Of a DNA stretch of 64,000 nucleotides, positions 31,561 to 41,908 are shown in pieces. Source of the DNA: Cladorhizidae sp. MBARI D1340-BT2 (lineage: Eukaryota; Porifera; Demospongiae; Poecilosclerida; Cladorhizidae); NCBI GenBank assembly GCA_028752905.1, contig JAQNBH010000017.1, positions 35,496,108-35,560,107 of the forward strand, read 5' to 3'. The notes under the pieces are model-generated. The model had not been told where the DNA came from. It searched no databases and was given only the letters and a program-made list of their open reading frames with translations. The position numbers and the translations under genes were made by a program. Each line of letters begins with the position of its first letter. Position 1 is the first letter of the stretch.

Positions 31561-33160
31561 AACAAGAGTAAACAAGGTGCTGCTTGTGCACACAGTACTT
31601 AAAAATAAGCTAGATAGGAGAGGCTCATCTAAACCTGTTGGTTTTGTTGTTGCTTGGCTTGCCGCGAGTGTTGTAGGATTCTGTAAAATAACAAAAACAA
31701 TAACAAAAACAATAACAATAAAAATGACAATAAACAATAACAACAATATAGAGGAACAAAAATGGACTTTAAAAACAAATAAATTTATTGGTAGGCTTGT
31801 CAAAAAAAACAAAAAACTAGTGTGTGCACCCCCTTTCCATTTACAAATTAAATGGTCATCTACGTGTGTGGTCGACATAGTTAGTACACTCTTGCTTCCT
31901 GACCAGACAATCCAATGCAGTAGTGGCCTTCAATAAATCATTTTTGTCTTCAAATCATCCTGAAGCTCTTATACAATAAAGGACAAGTGACCTTGTAGTC
32001 CTTTAATTTAGGAACAAGTCACTTTGTACTCTCATATAATAAGGAACAAGTCGTCTTATATTGTGGCCATGTTAATTTACCGGTTCATCACTAGACATGG
32101 AAGTCGTGCCATCATTCCATGTCAAGGGACGGACTCCATTAATCGGATTTTATAATAGAGAAAGCAGATGCTGCCAGGTTTTCTTCTATATTTTTACCAG
32201 TTGCACTAACAAGAGGACAATTCTAACTCTTGTGTTTTTTCCCCCAGACCAATCGGCACATATGACTTCATTAATTAAAAGGGGGGACTTTAAAAGGGGG
32301 GACTTATGGTCAATTTTCCCCCCCACTCCTACTATTGCCATGTGTAGACTGTCATTTTGTTAAGCTTGAGAGCTCTTGACTGCTCCATTATGAAGTATGA
32401 TACTTTTTATACACACTATACACAATCAAATCTTGCTCCAAGACAGAGAGAATCTGGCAATTTCCAGTCGATGTATCTCAGCAACTGCACCCCTGAACTT
32501 CATACTACATCAAAAATGAAGCCAATTGCAAGGTGGAAGTTATCGTCATTATTGAGCATATGCACACTGAGTAAGAGGATAACCAACCCCACAAAAGTTT
32601 TTCACTGCTATTTTTCAAAATTCAAAAGCATGAGTACCTCTGAGTCAGTTAGTCAGTCATTCGTAAGCCAAAGTCTCCAGACGTCAAAAGGGACGTCATT
32701 GGTGGGGAAAGCACAGAGTGTTCAGCACTTATTGAGTGAGGAGACACCAGCTTCCAGCGCTGAGTTTGCCTGCACCTGTGCCGACTGCCAGTGGGAAGAA
32801 GCCGGCACTTTCTGCTTTGATAACTTGGAAAGTGCCTAAATCTCAACAAAGTATAAAACAAGAAGTACAGCTGGCTAGTGGTTGTATAATTTACCTCATT
32901 ATAGTGTCTTTTAGCGAAGGCAGAATCAGGATAATTCCACTAGCAGAATGATCTGGATTATTCCACTAGCAGAACTGATTCTAGGGGGATCGATTTTCCT
33001 AGTGTGGGATCGATTCCGCTAACTGAATTGAGCCTGGGAAGCGGGATGAATATCGCTTATCTATTCGGTTCCATTCCACTATATAGCAGGTTTAATTCCT
33101 CCAGATGGGTATCAACCAGAATCAATATTGCTGTGACACCAGTCAATGCTTATAGCTGTG
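31561..33160. other. Unassigned sequence with one 160-codon frame
   Basis: A plus-strand frame at 32357-32839 contains a Ser-rich part and a Cys-containing end (ACTCADCQW). No family is recognised and its start is not a clear ATG context. Near 32900-32975 the motif ATTCCACTAGCAGAA occurs twice. AAGGGGGGACTT is duplicated at 32279-32305. Confidence 0.35.
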
Positions 33161-33224
33161 ACTTCCTCAATAATTAACTTGGAATTTACTCTCCGCTAGA
33201 TGATCTAGCTTTTATCAGGAATAA
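33161..33224 (-). repeat. Partial hammerhead-like palindromic repeat (copy 6)
   Basis: Minus-strand reading: ATTCCTGATAAA, hairpin GCTAGA/TCTAGC, then the family's ACTC and TCAATAATTAACTT part. The GAAAC-GTC portion is deleted. Confidence 0.6.
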
Positions 33225-34514
33225 ATGCTTGGTGCTACTTACTTTGAACATATGCGCTGCAGACCTATTCAAGTAACCAGGGAGGTATATTAGTCTAGCA
33301 TTGCCCGACCCTTCCTTTCAGCAAACCCCTCTTTTTTCTCCATAAGGAAAGTTCCCCATAACAAAGGTAAAAGGTTGGCTACACGAGACTATTCCTCTCA
33401 CTGGCTTGGCTTCCAAGTCAATAGCAGAGGACTCTCTTTGGTCAACACGAAGGAGCAGTTATTTTTATATTTACCTATAAACCAGTAATACATAATTATT
33501 CTAAATATCTATTATTGCAACGCGTTCACGTGAAACAATTCTTTATTTGTGGGTCGCAGCAGATCGAGAAATATTTTTTCCATTTACGGTATTGCCCTTG
33601 GCAAATGAACAAGCCGATACTACTGCTAGATCCCATTCACAAACCTGAGAAAACTTCCTTGCAGGGACCAAGCCATCCCTTCCGCCACTTTCCAACAGTT
33701 TCTACTGTCGTGGTCACCCTTATCAAGTCTCCACATTCGCAAGAAGGCGGCTCACACACGTGAGCATATGGATGCCACAATCTTCTTCCTGGCTGGAGTC
33801 ATCCTCAGACGAGTAAAGAGTACCGGATGTCACTAGAAAAATTTAGTTGCTTAGTAATTCTTGTGGTCGTCAAAACCTTTTTCTCCGATCCCCTTTTATC
33901 TTCCTTCCGTTGCACAATCGGATAACAAGTGATTTTTGTTTCTGGTCAGGAATTTTTTTTTGAAATAAGTGAGAAATAAGTGAGGGAGAGGGAAAACAGG
34001 AATCCAGAAACATGACTTTGATTTTAAATGCAGTTACCAAATTTATGCTACAAAATGAACACATATTTTCACTTAATTGTGCATAACAAATATATTTCTG
34101 TGTCAATAAAAGTTCATTCTGTGAAGATCAGTGCAGAGATTACACTGGATAGAAGCTAGAGTTATTTTATCACTGCAATACAAATAGGAGAGTGTTTTAC
34201 TTTTGCTATGAGGTCTCCATAGTGTGTAAACATCGCCCTATTTCTAGCCAACTCCAAGTCTTCAGTGATGACGCACATGTAAAAACAAACTCACTCAAGC
34301 TCGAACACTCTCCAGCTGTGAATTATTTCTGGGAGTATAGCAGTCTCTACTTGTCACACTCCTCACATTGGAGTCTATATCAACACTCTTAACATATGAG
34401 GTTTGAAGTATCTTCTGTCGTTTCCCTGTCTACTGTCTACTCGAGTGAAGGGCAGTGAGTTTCTGTGGTGACAGTTCCACAAAGGTCTTGTGTGCATTGG
34501 GTCAGGTAGGGACT
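33225..34514. other. Unassigned sequence
   Basis: Plus frame 33515-33763 (82 codons) and minus frame 34106-33870 are open but unrecognised. Confidence 0.35.
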
Positions 34515-34581
34515 ATTCCTGGTGAAGGCTAGAGCATCAGGTCGAAACTTCGAGAGCAAATTCAAGTTGAAGGTTATTGTA
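34515..34581 (+). repeat. Half copy of hammerhead-like palindromic repeat (copy 7)
   Basis: ATTCCTGGTGAAGGCTAGA, GCATCAGGTC, GAAAC, TTCGAGAG, then AATTCAAGTTGA. One base differs in the first box (CTGGTGA). GTC is replaced by TTC, and stem II has one mismatch. Confidence 0.65.
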
Positions 34582-34899
34582 AGGAATGATCCCTGTTTAA
34601 ACACACCTCAGTAGGCAAGCTTGCAAATTATGCATGTTGGACACACACATTTCTTAACTTGGAACATGTATATACTTACAAGAAATACAGCAATGGTTCA
34701 AGAAAGCTTTCTTTTTGTCAGTCTGATCAATGCGATCAGTGGTTCAACCATGTGTAGCTGTGGCCACATTTCATCAACAACTCCATGCTTAAAGCAAAAC
34801 TTTAATTAATGATAGGAAAATATGAAGCATGGCATATAGCAGGCAAAAGTGTTCTTGGTAAGACAGTGCTGCCATGTTGTTGTTGTTGCTGCTACTTTA
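34582..34899. other. Unassigned sequence
   Basis: Nothing recognised; a GTT repeat lies at about 34877-34892. Confidence 0.35.
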
Positions 34900-35774
34900 T
34901 GTACCAACAATATAGTTCACTCATCTAGTTGAGGAGATAAGATTCATAATTTTCAGCAAGGCCTGTAACTTTCTTCTTCGCATCCTCCACAGACATGGAA
35001 GTAATGACTGAAGGTACCAACAACGCCCTTGTAGTAATTTGATGCTTACTAAAATGAGCATTTAGACTGTGATGCAACATTGGGATTGAAATGATCGATG
35101 GTTACGCTGAACAGCGACACTGAGTATATATACATACATTCTGGCACATCTTTTAAACCACTGGCTGTGGTGAGTGTTAATATCTTCTCTAATCTTCTGC
35201 AGAGCAACCTTTAAGTGTTGATTTCAGTTAGTGCCTCAATTATGTCTTTTGCCTCAGCTTGTAAGCTTGAGGTCAAGCCTTTTATATAGGTATCCAAGAA
35301 ATGAATTAGTTACCCGAAGAACTTAGCAATGTCTAAAACAATGGCTATTAGTAATAATTGCACCATTACACCTGCCATATTGCCAGCCCCATCAGAGGCT
35401 TGACTTTTCAATTTGGAAATGTCATCATATTTTTAAGCATCTGCTAAGGAGCTGCCACAGACCCAAGAAAGTGGATGAAGGCTTCGCGAAGAAGGTTGTC
35501 ACTAGGGTTAACATATCTCTAAACAAGACCCAGCTGCTCGTTGTTTTAGGAGTCAGTCACTTCCGCTGGTATTAGTGTGAACCTTTGTGCCTTCCCCCCC
35601 TGTCCAAAATCTGGCATGACCTTTTTTCAGAAATCATTTGATTTTGGACGCCTTCTTTATGTGTGTACTTCTTGATGTGCATTCCATGAGCACTGGGCAA
35701 ATGTTCAGCAAGTACCTATCTCCAGCCTCTATCCTGAAGTTAAGAGATCCCCAAATTTTCCTTGGTTAGCTTGT

Positions 35775-36303
35775 TGTCAGGAAAATCACAGGTCATTTCT
35801 TGATGGGGTGTACACGACACCTAAAAGGGAACAGGCACAGTGAATACCACAAGAATTGAATACACCCAAGACAAAGATTACCTAAAAGGGAACAGACCAC
35901 AATGAATACCACAAGAATTGAATACACCCAAGATCAAGATTACAGATAGAATGTTCTATAGTATTTGATTGGCTATCATGATCATGTAACTGAATGTATG
36001 TATATAAGGAGAGTAGAGAGACAGTCAGAGAGAGAGAGAGAGAAGTTAGACTATACTAATCTTTGTCAGAGTATTTAATCAAATACTTATCTACCCAAGT
36101 GTTGGATAGGGAGCCAGAGGGGCAAGACCGTAAAGGGCCTAGAGAGAGGCGGAGGTACGGCTTGTCCAGTTAGGTCTAGGAGGGGTGATTGGTGGTGTAG
36201 CCAGTACTCTGAGCTCCTAGGCGTCGCGGTGGAAATTACCAGAAGTAGTCTCCGCTCGGACTTAAGCGACCAATTATTCATTGAGGCAGGAAGGCCTCAG
36301 GAG
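35775..36303 (+). repeat. 5' LTR of the gypsy element
   Basis: It aligns with the 3' LTR from TGTC to GGCCTCAGGAG. It contains a 61-62 bp tandem duplication at about 35820-35942 (CCTAAAAGGGAACAG...) that the 3' LTR lacks. The last 18 or so bases of the 3' LTR, with the closing CA, have no counterpart here: after GGAG the sequence turns to TGGTGGGATTTC, which may be the primer-binding site. A TATATAAGGAGAG promoter-like motif is at 36000-36012. Confidence 0.85.
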
Positions 36304-36321
36304 TGGTGGGATTTCTTTCTT
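36304..36321 (+). other. Possible primer-binding site
   Basis: TGGTGGGATTTCTTTCTT follows the 5' LTR; TGG complements a tRNA 3' CCA. The tRNA was not identified. Confidence 0.3.
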
Positions 36322-36502
36322 AGTGAAAGGAGATCCCGGACCAGCCAGTAGCTAGCGAAGAGGAGTTGCTTAGCTAGCTGGAAAGTGACACTCAGGGTAC
36401 GGCCTTGTCGGTTGAAAACCGACCCTTCAGTAGCCAGGAGAAGAGCTAGGAGGAGGTTGTGTCTTTTTTATTTAGTTTGGAAGATAATTCTCTGAGTCTT
36501 CT

Positions 36503-37459
36503 ATGGCAGAGGATAGGAGGCCTCCTAGGGAGTCCCAAAGGGTACATGGGAACACCCCTGAGACCAGCAGGCCTGCAGACCCAATGGATCGGTTCTTGCA
36601 GCAGTGGGTCCAGGTGGATCAACTTAGGAGTGAGAGGGAGGAGCAGAAGTGAGAGGAGGCCCAGGCTAGGCAGGAGGAGAGAGAGGCTCGACAGCAGGAG
36701 CGGTTCATGCAGATGATGGCTGAACTCCAACAACCTCTCCCGGTAGACAGACCCCCTCCTCCAATGCCCAAACTATCAGTACCCAAATTCGCCGAGGGTA
36801 TTGATGACATGGGTGCATTCCTCGAAGCCTTTGAGGCAACAGTCATCCTAAGATCCTCACTCTCTGGGGCAGGACTGACTACTATGTCAGCGATGCCAGC
36901 CGATGAGCAGAACAACTACCGCTTGGTCAAGGTGGAACTTCTGAGTGAGTACCACATCACGACCGAGACATACCGTCACAGGACCTTTGAGACCGCCTTC
37001 TCGACCACCAATCCTGAGGGCTGGTTGGCCAAACACCGACAGAACTTCCATCAGTGGCTGGCGTCTTCCCCCTTGGATGTTGAGGCCACGTTGCTGATAG
37101 AAATAACATTATCCAAACTACCGAGATGGCTCGGGGCAAGGATGTGAACCCTCAACCTCAAGACGTACGAGGAGCTGTCTGAAACCGTGGTGAGACACCT
37201 TAGCAATCAAACCCGTCGCGACCATGAAGACCTGATGCAGTCTCCACGGTCACAACCAACCAGAGAGAAGATGGTACGTCATGAGACACCGTACAGACCT
37301 CTGAACCACAAGAAAGTAGAGCCCAGACAGATCGGGGACCGCTATTCTCCTCGAGAAAAAATCCCAGGCTCTACTAGGCCAGGATCCCCCACAAACCCCC
37401 GAAATGAAATGAGATTCTTCAGGTGCAACAAACTTGGGTACCTCAAAAGGGACTGCTGA
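36503..37459 (+). pseudogene. gypsy gag remnant
   Basis: ATG at 36503 starts a single frame broken by TGA at 36650, 37145 and 37457. It encodes a Gln/Glu-rich coiled region (REEQ, QARQEEREARQQERF), a capsid-like part (KLSVPKFAEGIDDMGAFLEA) and a degraded zinc knuckle (FFRCNKLGYLKRDC, where the first Cys and the His of CCHC are replaced by F and Y). All breaks are in-frame stops rather than frameshifts. TGA can arise from CGA by deamination at CpG. Confidence 0.8.
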
Positions 37460-37820
37460 GTGAAACTTGAGAGGGCCCAATTCACCGATGACTCGAAAGC
37501 CCTATCCCCCAAGAATCCCTGGATCAGAGAGGGAAAGCTGAATGGACAGGCAGCATCTCTCTGGCTCGACACCGGGTGCACCAGATCCTTGGTCCATCCA
37601 TGGTGTGTATCTAAGAAGCAGAGGCTCGGCAGGAGATACCTTACTCTACAGCCAGTGCCATAGATGGTTCCCAGCCGCACAGGTGATGTTGGAAGTGAAA
37701 GGGACTCGACAACTACTCACGGTGGGTGTGTCTCCCCACCTTGCTGTCGACATGCTGGTCGGCAGGGACGTCAGTTGGCCAAGTGGGTGGCTGAAACCCC
37801 ACCAGATGAAGCAGAGGTGA
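37460..37820 (+). pseudogene. gypsy aspartic protease remnant
   Basis: The active-site motif LWLDTGCTRSLV is present after GKLNGQ. A TAG stop lies at 37661. A frame change then continues as EVKGTRQLLTVGVSPHL and DMLVGRDV, the flap and C-terminal LLGRD-like end of retropepsins. The family is clear; the gene cannot give one chain. Confidence 0.75.
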
Positions 37821-38108
37821 ACCCCAAGGACCCTCTGGACGTGGCTAACATCGCAACATGCAGCCAAACTAAGGAACAGAGTCAAATGGAACAAGCAGAC
37901 CAGTAGCAACAGACCCAAGACTTGGTAAAGCTCACGGGTCCGGACCTGGATGAAACCGAGGACACCCACTCCTCTAACATTCCAGACGAACTACAGCCAT
38001 TGACAGGCTACCAGAGGAGGAGCTGATGTCAGAAAAGTCGCCAGCACCACCACCTCCTCTGGGACCGCCGCCAAAACCAATGGGGGGCTGAGAAAACCCG
38101 AGACAGAA

Positions 38109-38705
38109 GTGTGTGAAAGTGATAACCCCTTTCCCTTCTCCTTCGCTGAGGACTTGTTTGCCCAAGAAAAGACCGAGCATACACAAGTGGCAGATCGAAC
38201 CACCCCATGGTGGCCAGAACGAGTCAACCCAGGAGAGCTGCGAGCAATGCAGATGGCTGACTCGACACTAGAGAAGTCGAGGCAACTGGCTAGCTCTGGT
38301 GATGACCGGTACACCTGGAAAAAGGGATTGCTACTGAGGCAACCACTAACCGAGGAAGGACGAAAACTGTATTATGACAAAAAGGCTAAAGATCGAACCT
38401 TTGAAGTGGGAGATCAGGTCCTAGTTTTCTGCCCGAGGGGACCCATGACTGTTACACGAAAGTTAACCAACGTAACCTATGAAGTTGATGCAGGTCAGGG
38501 TCTGAGGCGCCTCCGGGTCTACCATGATAATGGGATGAAGGCATGGGACTCTCCCATTTCTTCAGCGTTGGTGGCCTCGGAGTGCTCCACTCACTTAGAC
38601 CCTGTACCGGAAGGAACACCCAAGGACATCCTCACCCCGCAAAAACCAAGTGAGTTGGAGGACTTCCTCCAGGACTTCCGTGATGTCATCAGTGACACAC
38701 CTGGA
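38109..38705 (+). pseudogene. gypsy integrase remnant lying before RT, catalytic core deleted
   Basis: A 199-codon frame joins the segment just before an integrase zinc finger (ending KKGLLLRQPL) directly to the integrase C-terminal part (KLYYDKKAKDRTFEVGDQV, LVFCPRGPMTVTRKLTNVTY and YHDNGMKAW). The HHCC finger and the D,D-35-E catalytic domain are missing, so a clean in-frame deletion has occurred. It ends with FLQDFRDVISDTPG, the linker found just before RT in Gmr1-like elements. Confidence 0.75.
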
Positions 38706-39600
38706 TGAACGGATGTGGTGGAACACGTCATTGACACCGGTGATGCCTCCCCCATCCGTCTCGCCCTGTACCAACTGCCCCATAGCAATTTTCCTATGGG
38801 CAGAGATAAAAACCTGAGGTATTATTACTCCATCCAAGAGCCCCTGGGCTGCCCCAATTGTTCTTGTGCTTAAGGCAGATGGTTCCAAGCTATGTGTGGA
38901 TTACCGTAAGCTGAATATGGTAACAACACCAGACCCATACCCTATTCCCCAGATCGAGGATCTAATCGACAGCATGGGAGGCTCGAGGTGGATCACTGCG
39001 ATTGACCTGACCAAAGGGTATTGGCAGGTCCCCGTGGAGAAGATGAGTCAACCAAAGACCGCCTTAATCACTCCATGGGGAAAGTACCAGTTCACCAACA
39101 TGCCCTTTGGTCTAGCCGCAGCTTCCAGCGCTTGATGGATGAGCTCTTTTCAGACACCCAACAGTATGCAGCACCATACTTGGATGATGTAATAATACAT
39201 AGCAAGACATGGCCGGAGCATCTACAACACCTAAGGGAAGTATTTTAAAGACTTCGAGAGGCAGGACTCAAAGTAAACCACAAGAAATGTAGGTTTGCAT
39301 GCAATGAGTGCGAATACCTGGGACATAAGATTGGACACGGAAAAGTGAAACCCCTACAGGCAAAAGTTACAGCAATCAGAAACTTCCTTCAACCCAACGA
39401 AGAAGGATATGAGGGCTTTCCTCGGAATGAGTGGATATTATCGAAAGTTTATTCCCGATTTCGCCACAATTGCCACCCCACTATCAAACGCTACAAGGAA
39501 GGAGGAGCCTAACCATGTTAGATGGTCGTCAGACATGCAAATTGCTTTTGAGACACTGAAAGACTGGCTGGTAAACTACCCGGTTCTTCGTACACCACAA
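38706..39600 (+). pseudogene. gypsy reverse transcriptase remnant
   Basis: Motifs in order: LCVDYRKLN (about 38890), RWITAIDLTKGYWQVP, FTNMPFGLAAA, then YLDDVIIHS (about 39178, the catalytic YxDD), CEYLGHKIGHGKV and GYYRKFIPDFATIATPL. Frames change at about 39133 (one base lost before FQRLMDELF), near 39247 and near 39400. The catalytic aspartates are kept, but the reading frame is not. Confidence 0.9.
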
Positions 39601-39994
39601 TGGGGGCGCTAGTTTTTCTTGCAAACGGACGCCTCCAGTACAGGAATCGGGTGTGTAGACATCTAAACTTGACCATGATGGAGAAGAGCACCCCTTAGCC
39701 ATATGGCTCGAGGAAATTGTTACGCAGGGAAGTCAATTATTTGGCCATTGAAAGAGAAGGACTTGCGATAGTCGAGGGAGTTCGACACTTCAGGATCTAC
39801 TTGGAGGACAATAACTTTGTTATCCAAACAGATCATAACCCTCTCACACACCTCGCAAGGCTCAAAGACACACATGGCAGAATAGCCAGATGGCTACTCC
39901 ATCTCCAACCTACCAATATCGTATGGCCTACCGGCCAGGGTCAAAGAATGCCAATGCCGATGGTTTAAGCAGAGAGCATGGCTCTCGTCTAGAG
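39600..39994 (+). pseudogene. gypsy RNase H remnant
   Basis: FLQTDASSTGIGCV (catalytic D), then EVNYLAIEREGLAIVEGVRH, IQTDHNPLTHL and NANADGLSRE. A TAG stop lies at about 39610, and frames change near 39700 and 39940. The ADGLSRE end is followed within about 40 bp by the polypurine tract, so nothing is encoded after RNase H. Confidence 0.85.
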
Positions 39995-40004
39995 GAGGGG
40001 GAGG
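39991..40004 (+). promoter_or_regulatory. Polypurine tract
   Basis: AGAGGAGGGGGAGG, all purine, lies directly before the TG of the 3' LTR: the plus-strand primer site. Confidence 0.85.
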
Positions 40005-40495
40005 TGTCGGGAAAATCACATAGGTCATTTCCTGATGGGGTGTACACGACACCCAAAAGGGAACAGCCACAGTGAATACCACAAGAATCGAGACCAAGAT
40101 TACAGATAGATTGTTCTATGGTCTATCATGATCATGTAACTGAATGTATGTATATAAGGAGAGTAGAGAGACAGTCAGAGAGAGAGAGAGAAGTTAGACT
40201 ATACTCTCTATGTGTAGTATCTTTGGCATTGACTTGTTGAGTATTTAATCAAATACTTATCTACCCAAGTGTTGGGTAGGGAGCCAAAGGGGCAAGACCG
40301 TAAAGGGCCTAGAGAGAGGCGGGGGTACGGCTTGTCCAGTTAGGTCTAGGAGGGGTGATTGGTGGTGTAGCCATTACCCTGAGCTCCTAGGCGTCGCGGT
40401 GGAAATTACCAGAAGTAATCTCCGCTCGGACTACTAAGCGACCAGTATTATTCATTGAGGCAGGAAGGCCTCAGGAGAGGGTAATTTCCCCGACA
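40005..40495 (+). repeat. 3' LTR of the gypsy element
   Basis: 491 bp, TGTCGGG...CCCGACA. It has the same TATATAAGGAGAGTAG region and GAGAGAGAG stretch as the 5' LTR, but only one copy of the AAAAGGGAACAG segment. Confidence 0.9.
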
Positions 40496-40990
40496 CTCGT
40501 CATGCTTCTCAAGTTCATGATTAAGGTCATCATGATTGCCACGAAGGGCAATATTATGCCCGCCCACAGAATAGGACGCTTGATAATGGAGCTTAGTTTC
40601 AGCCAATTGGTTGCTTTAGTGTCAGTTACAGCTAATTAATGTGATGGCCAACACACATTTCCTCATCCTCAATGACTCGGATAAATTCATCTTCTCTCAC
40701 CACTGCAGTTGGGTGGTAATTTTTTAAATTATGCTTATCAAGAACTTCCAAAGCACGCACCAATACACGTGGGCCATTTCCTCTGGAACAATTTCAGACA
40801 AAAATTGCATAGAAACTACCACATCCTAGCTTGGTATACATTAACCAAGGAGAATATTGGGCAGGCCAACTATATATAATGAACGCCCATTTGCTCCTGA
40901 GGAAATACTCCCGGCACAAAGTGACAGTTAAAAGAACTGGTACATATCTGAATCTGGATACCACTATGGTGTCATTATAATCATAATATT

Positions 40991-41908
40991 GTAGCACATA
41001 CATTTGGCAGGAAGTTCATTGTGTGGCTTGCAGTGACAGTCATCAAAGCAGTCATTAACACTATTAAAAATTAATCTATGTTCCCACAGCTACTAGTTAC
41101 TAGGGCCTGTGAGATCCTGCCTTGAGAACCTGCCTATGATCTCTTCTGTTTCTAGCTCTGATACTTCCGACACTTTCTTGAAGAATTGTTTGATGATTCC
41201 TTATTCCAAATCAGCCAAAATGCTAGGGTAGAGCTAAACAGACTAGCAGTGAAACATGTGATGAACATTTGACTGACAAAAAACCAGCTGGCTACACCAG
41301 TCAGGACTAGAAGGCAACTGCCACTGACATTTTTACAGTTTTTATTTGTAAAAGTTCTAGTTATATGTATTAGCTGGGGGGGGGGGAGTTAAAGCCTGGT
41401 GACGCCCCCCTAAGTAAAGCATTGCTATTATAGAAACATACTTTTGTGCCACTCCATATAGAAACATGGACAGATGGAGTGTAAATGCTCTACCAGGAAG
41501 TGTCTCGAGGGTAGATGACATCCGATATCAAGCGCTACCAATTGAAGGTAAAAAAAGTTAACGATTTATTATTGAACATGATTCTCTTTTCCAATGTGTA
41601 GCTAGCTAGCTTATCTTGCTGGATAGAGCTATGGCATGGTAGTAAGGGAATCCATAAGCTCTCTTAACAGTACTGTCTCAGAAACTTAGCAAGTTATGTC
41701 AGCTGATTTTAGATGATGCTGTTTCTAATTCCCATATGTTGTCTGTGTGTTTTGGTGGACTTGATGATAAACGAAACAGATCTGGAAAGGTATGGTGGGT
41801 GGGAATCAAAAATTGTAGCTAAAGGCAAAAACATGTCCTATACATTCCCCATTGCTTCAGTGTTATCAGCATTCATGGCAAGTTATTGAGCTCTCTCTCT
41901 TGTGTCCA
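40991..41908. other. Unassigned sequence
   Basis: Nothing recognised beyond the N-terminal side of the hAT remnant; a G run at about 41377-41386. Confidence 0.4.

Larger units (their letters stand above)
35775..40495 (+). mobile_element. Ty3/gypsy LTR retrotransposon, Gmr1-like gene order, decayed
   Basis: LTRs of about 0.5 kb (35775-36303 and 40005-40495) bound gag, protease, an integrase remnant, reverse transcriptase and RNase H, in that order. The 3' LTR starts TGTCGGG and ends CCCGACA, and follows directly after RNase H and a polypurine tract. Flanks are CTTGT (35770-35774) and CTCGT (40496-40500), a 5-bp target duplication with one mismatch. Placing integrase before RT is the hallmark of the Gmr1 clade of gypsy elements, rather than the usual gypsy order. 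Several stops, frameshifts and a missing integrase core make it inactive. Confidence 0.88.
34900..40990 (-). pseudogene. hAT-type (TTF/ZMYM-like) transposase gene remnant split by a gypsy insertion
   Basis: Two minus-strand parts, 40990-40496 and 35774-34900, belong together. The first reads (with stops) PWLMYTKLGCGSFYAIFV, KHNLKNYHPTAVV and HNIALRGNHDDLN. The second reads NQGKFGDLL, then IPAEVTDS*NNEQLGLV, RYVNPSDNLLREAFIHFLG and ASDGAGNMAG. This is the order of the catalytic part of hAT-superfamily proteins of the TTF-type zinc-finger group (RGH, then NxGNF, then ADEVTD...EQLS..LRYVD, then YDGAxNMAG). Frameshifts and stops are frequent. The gypsy element 35775-40495 interrupts it. Confidence 0.65.
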
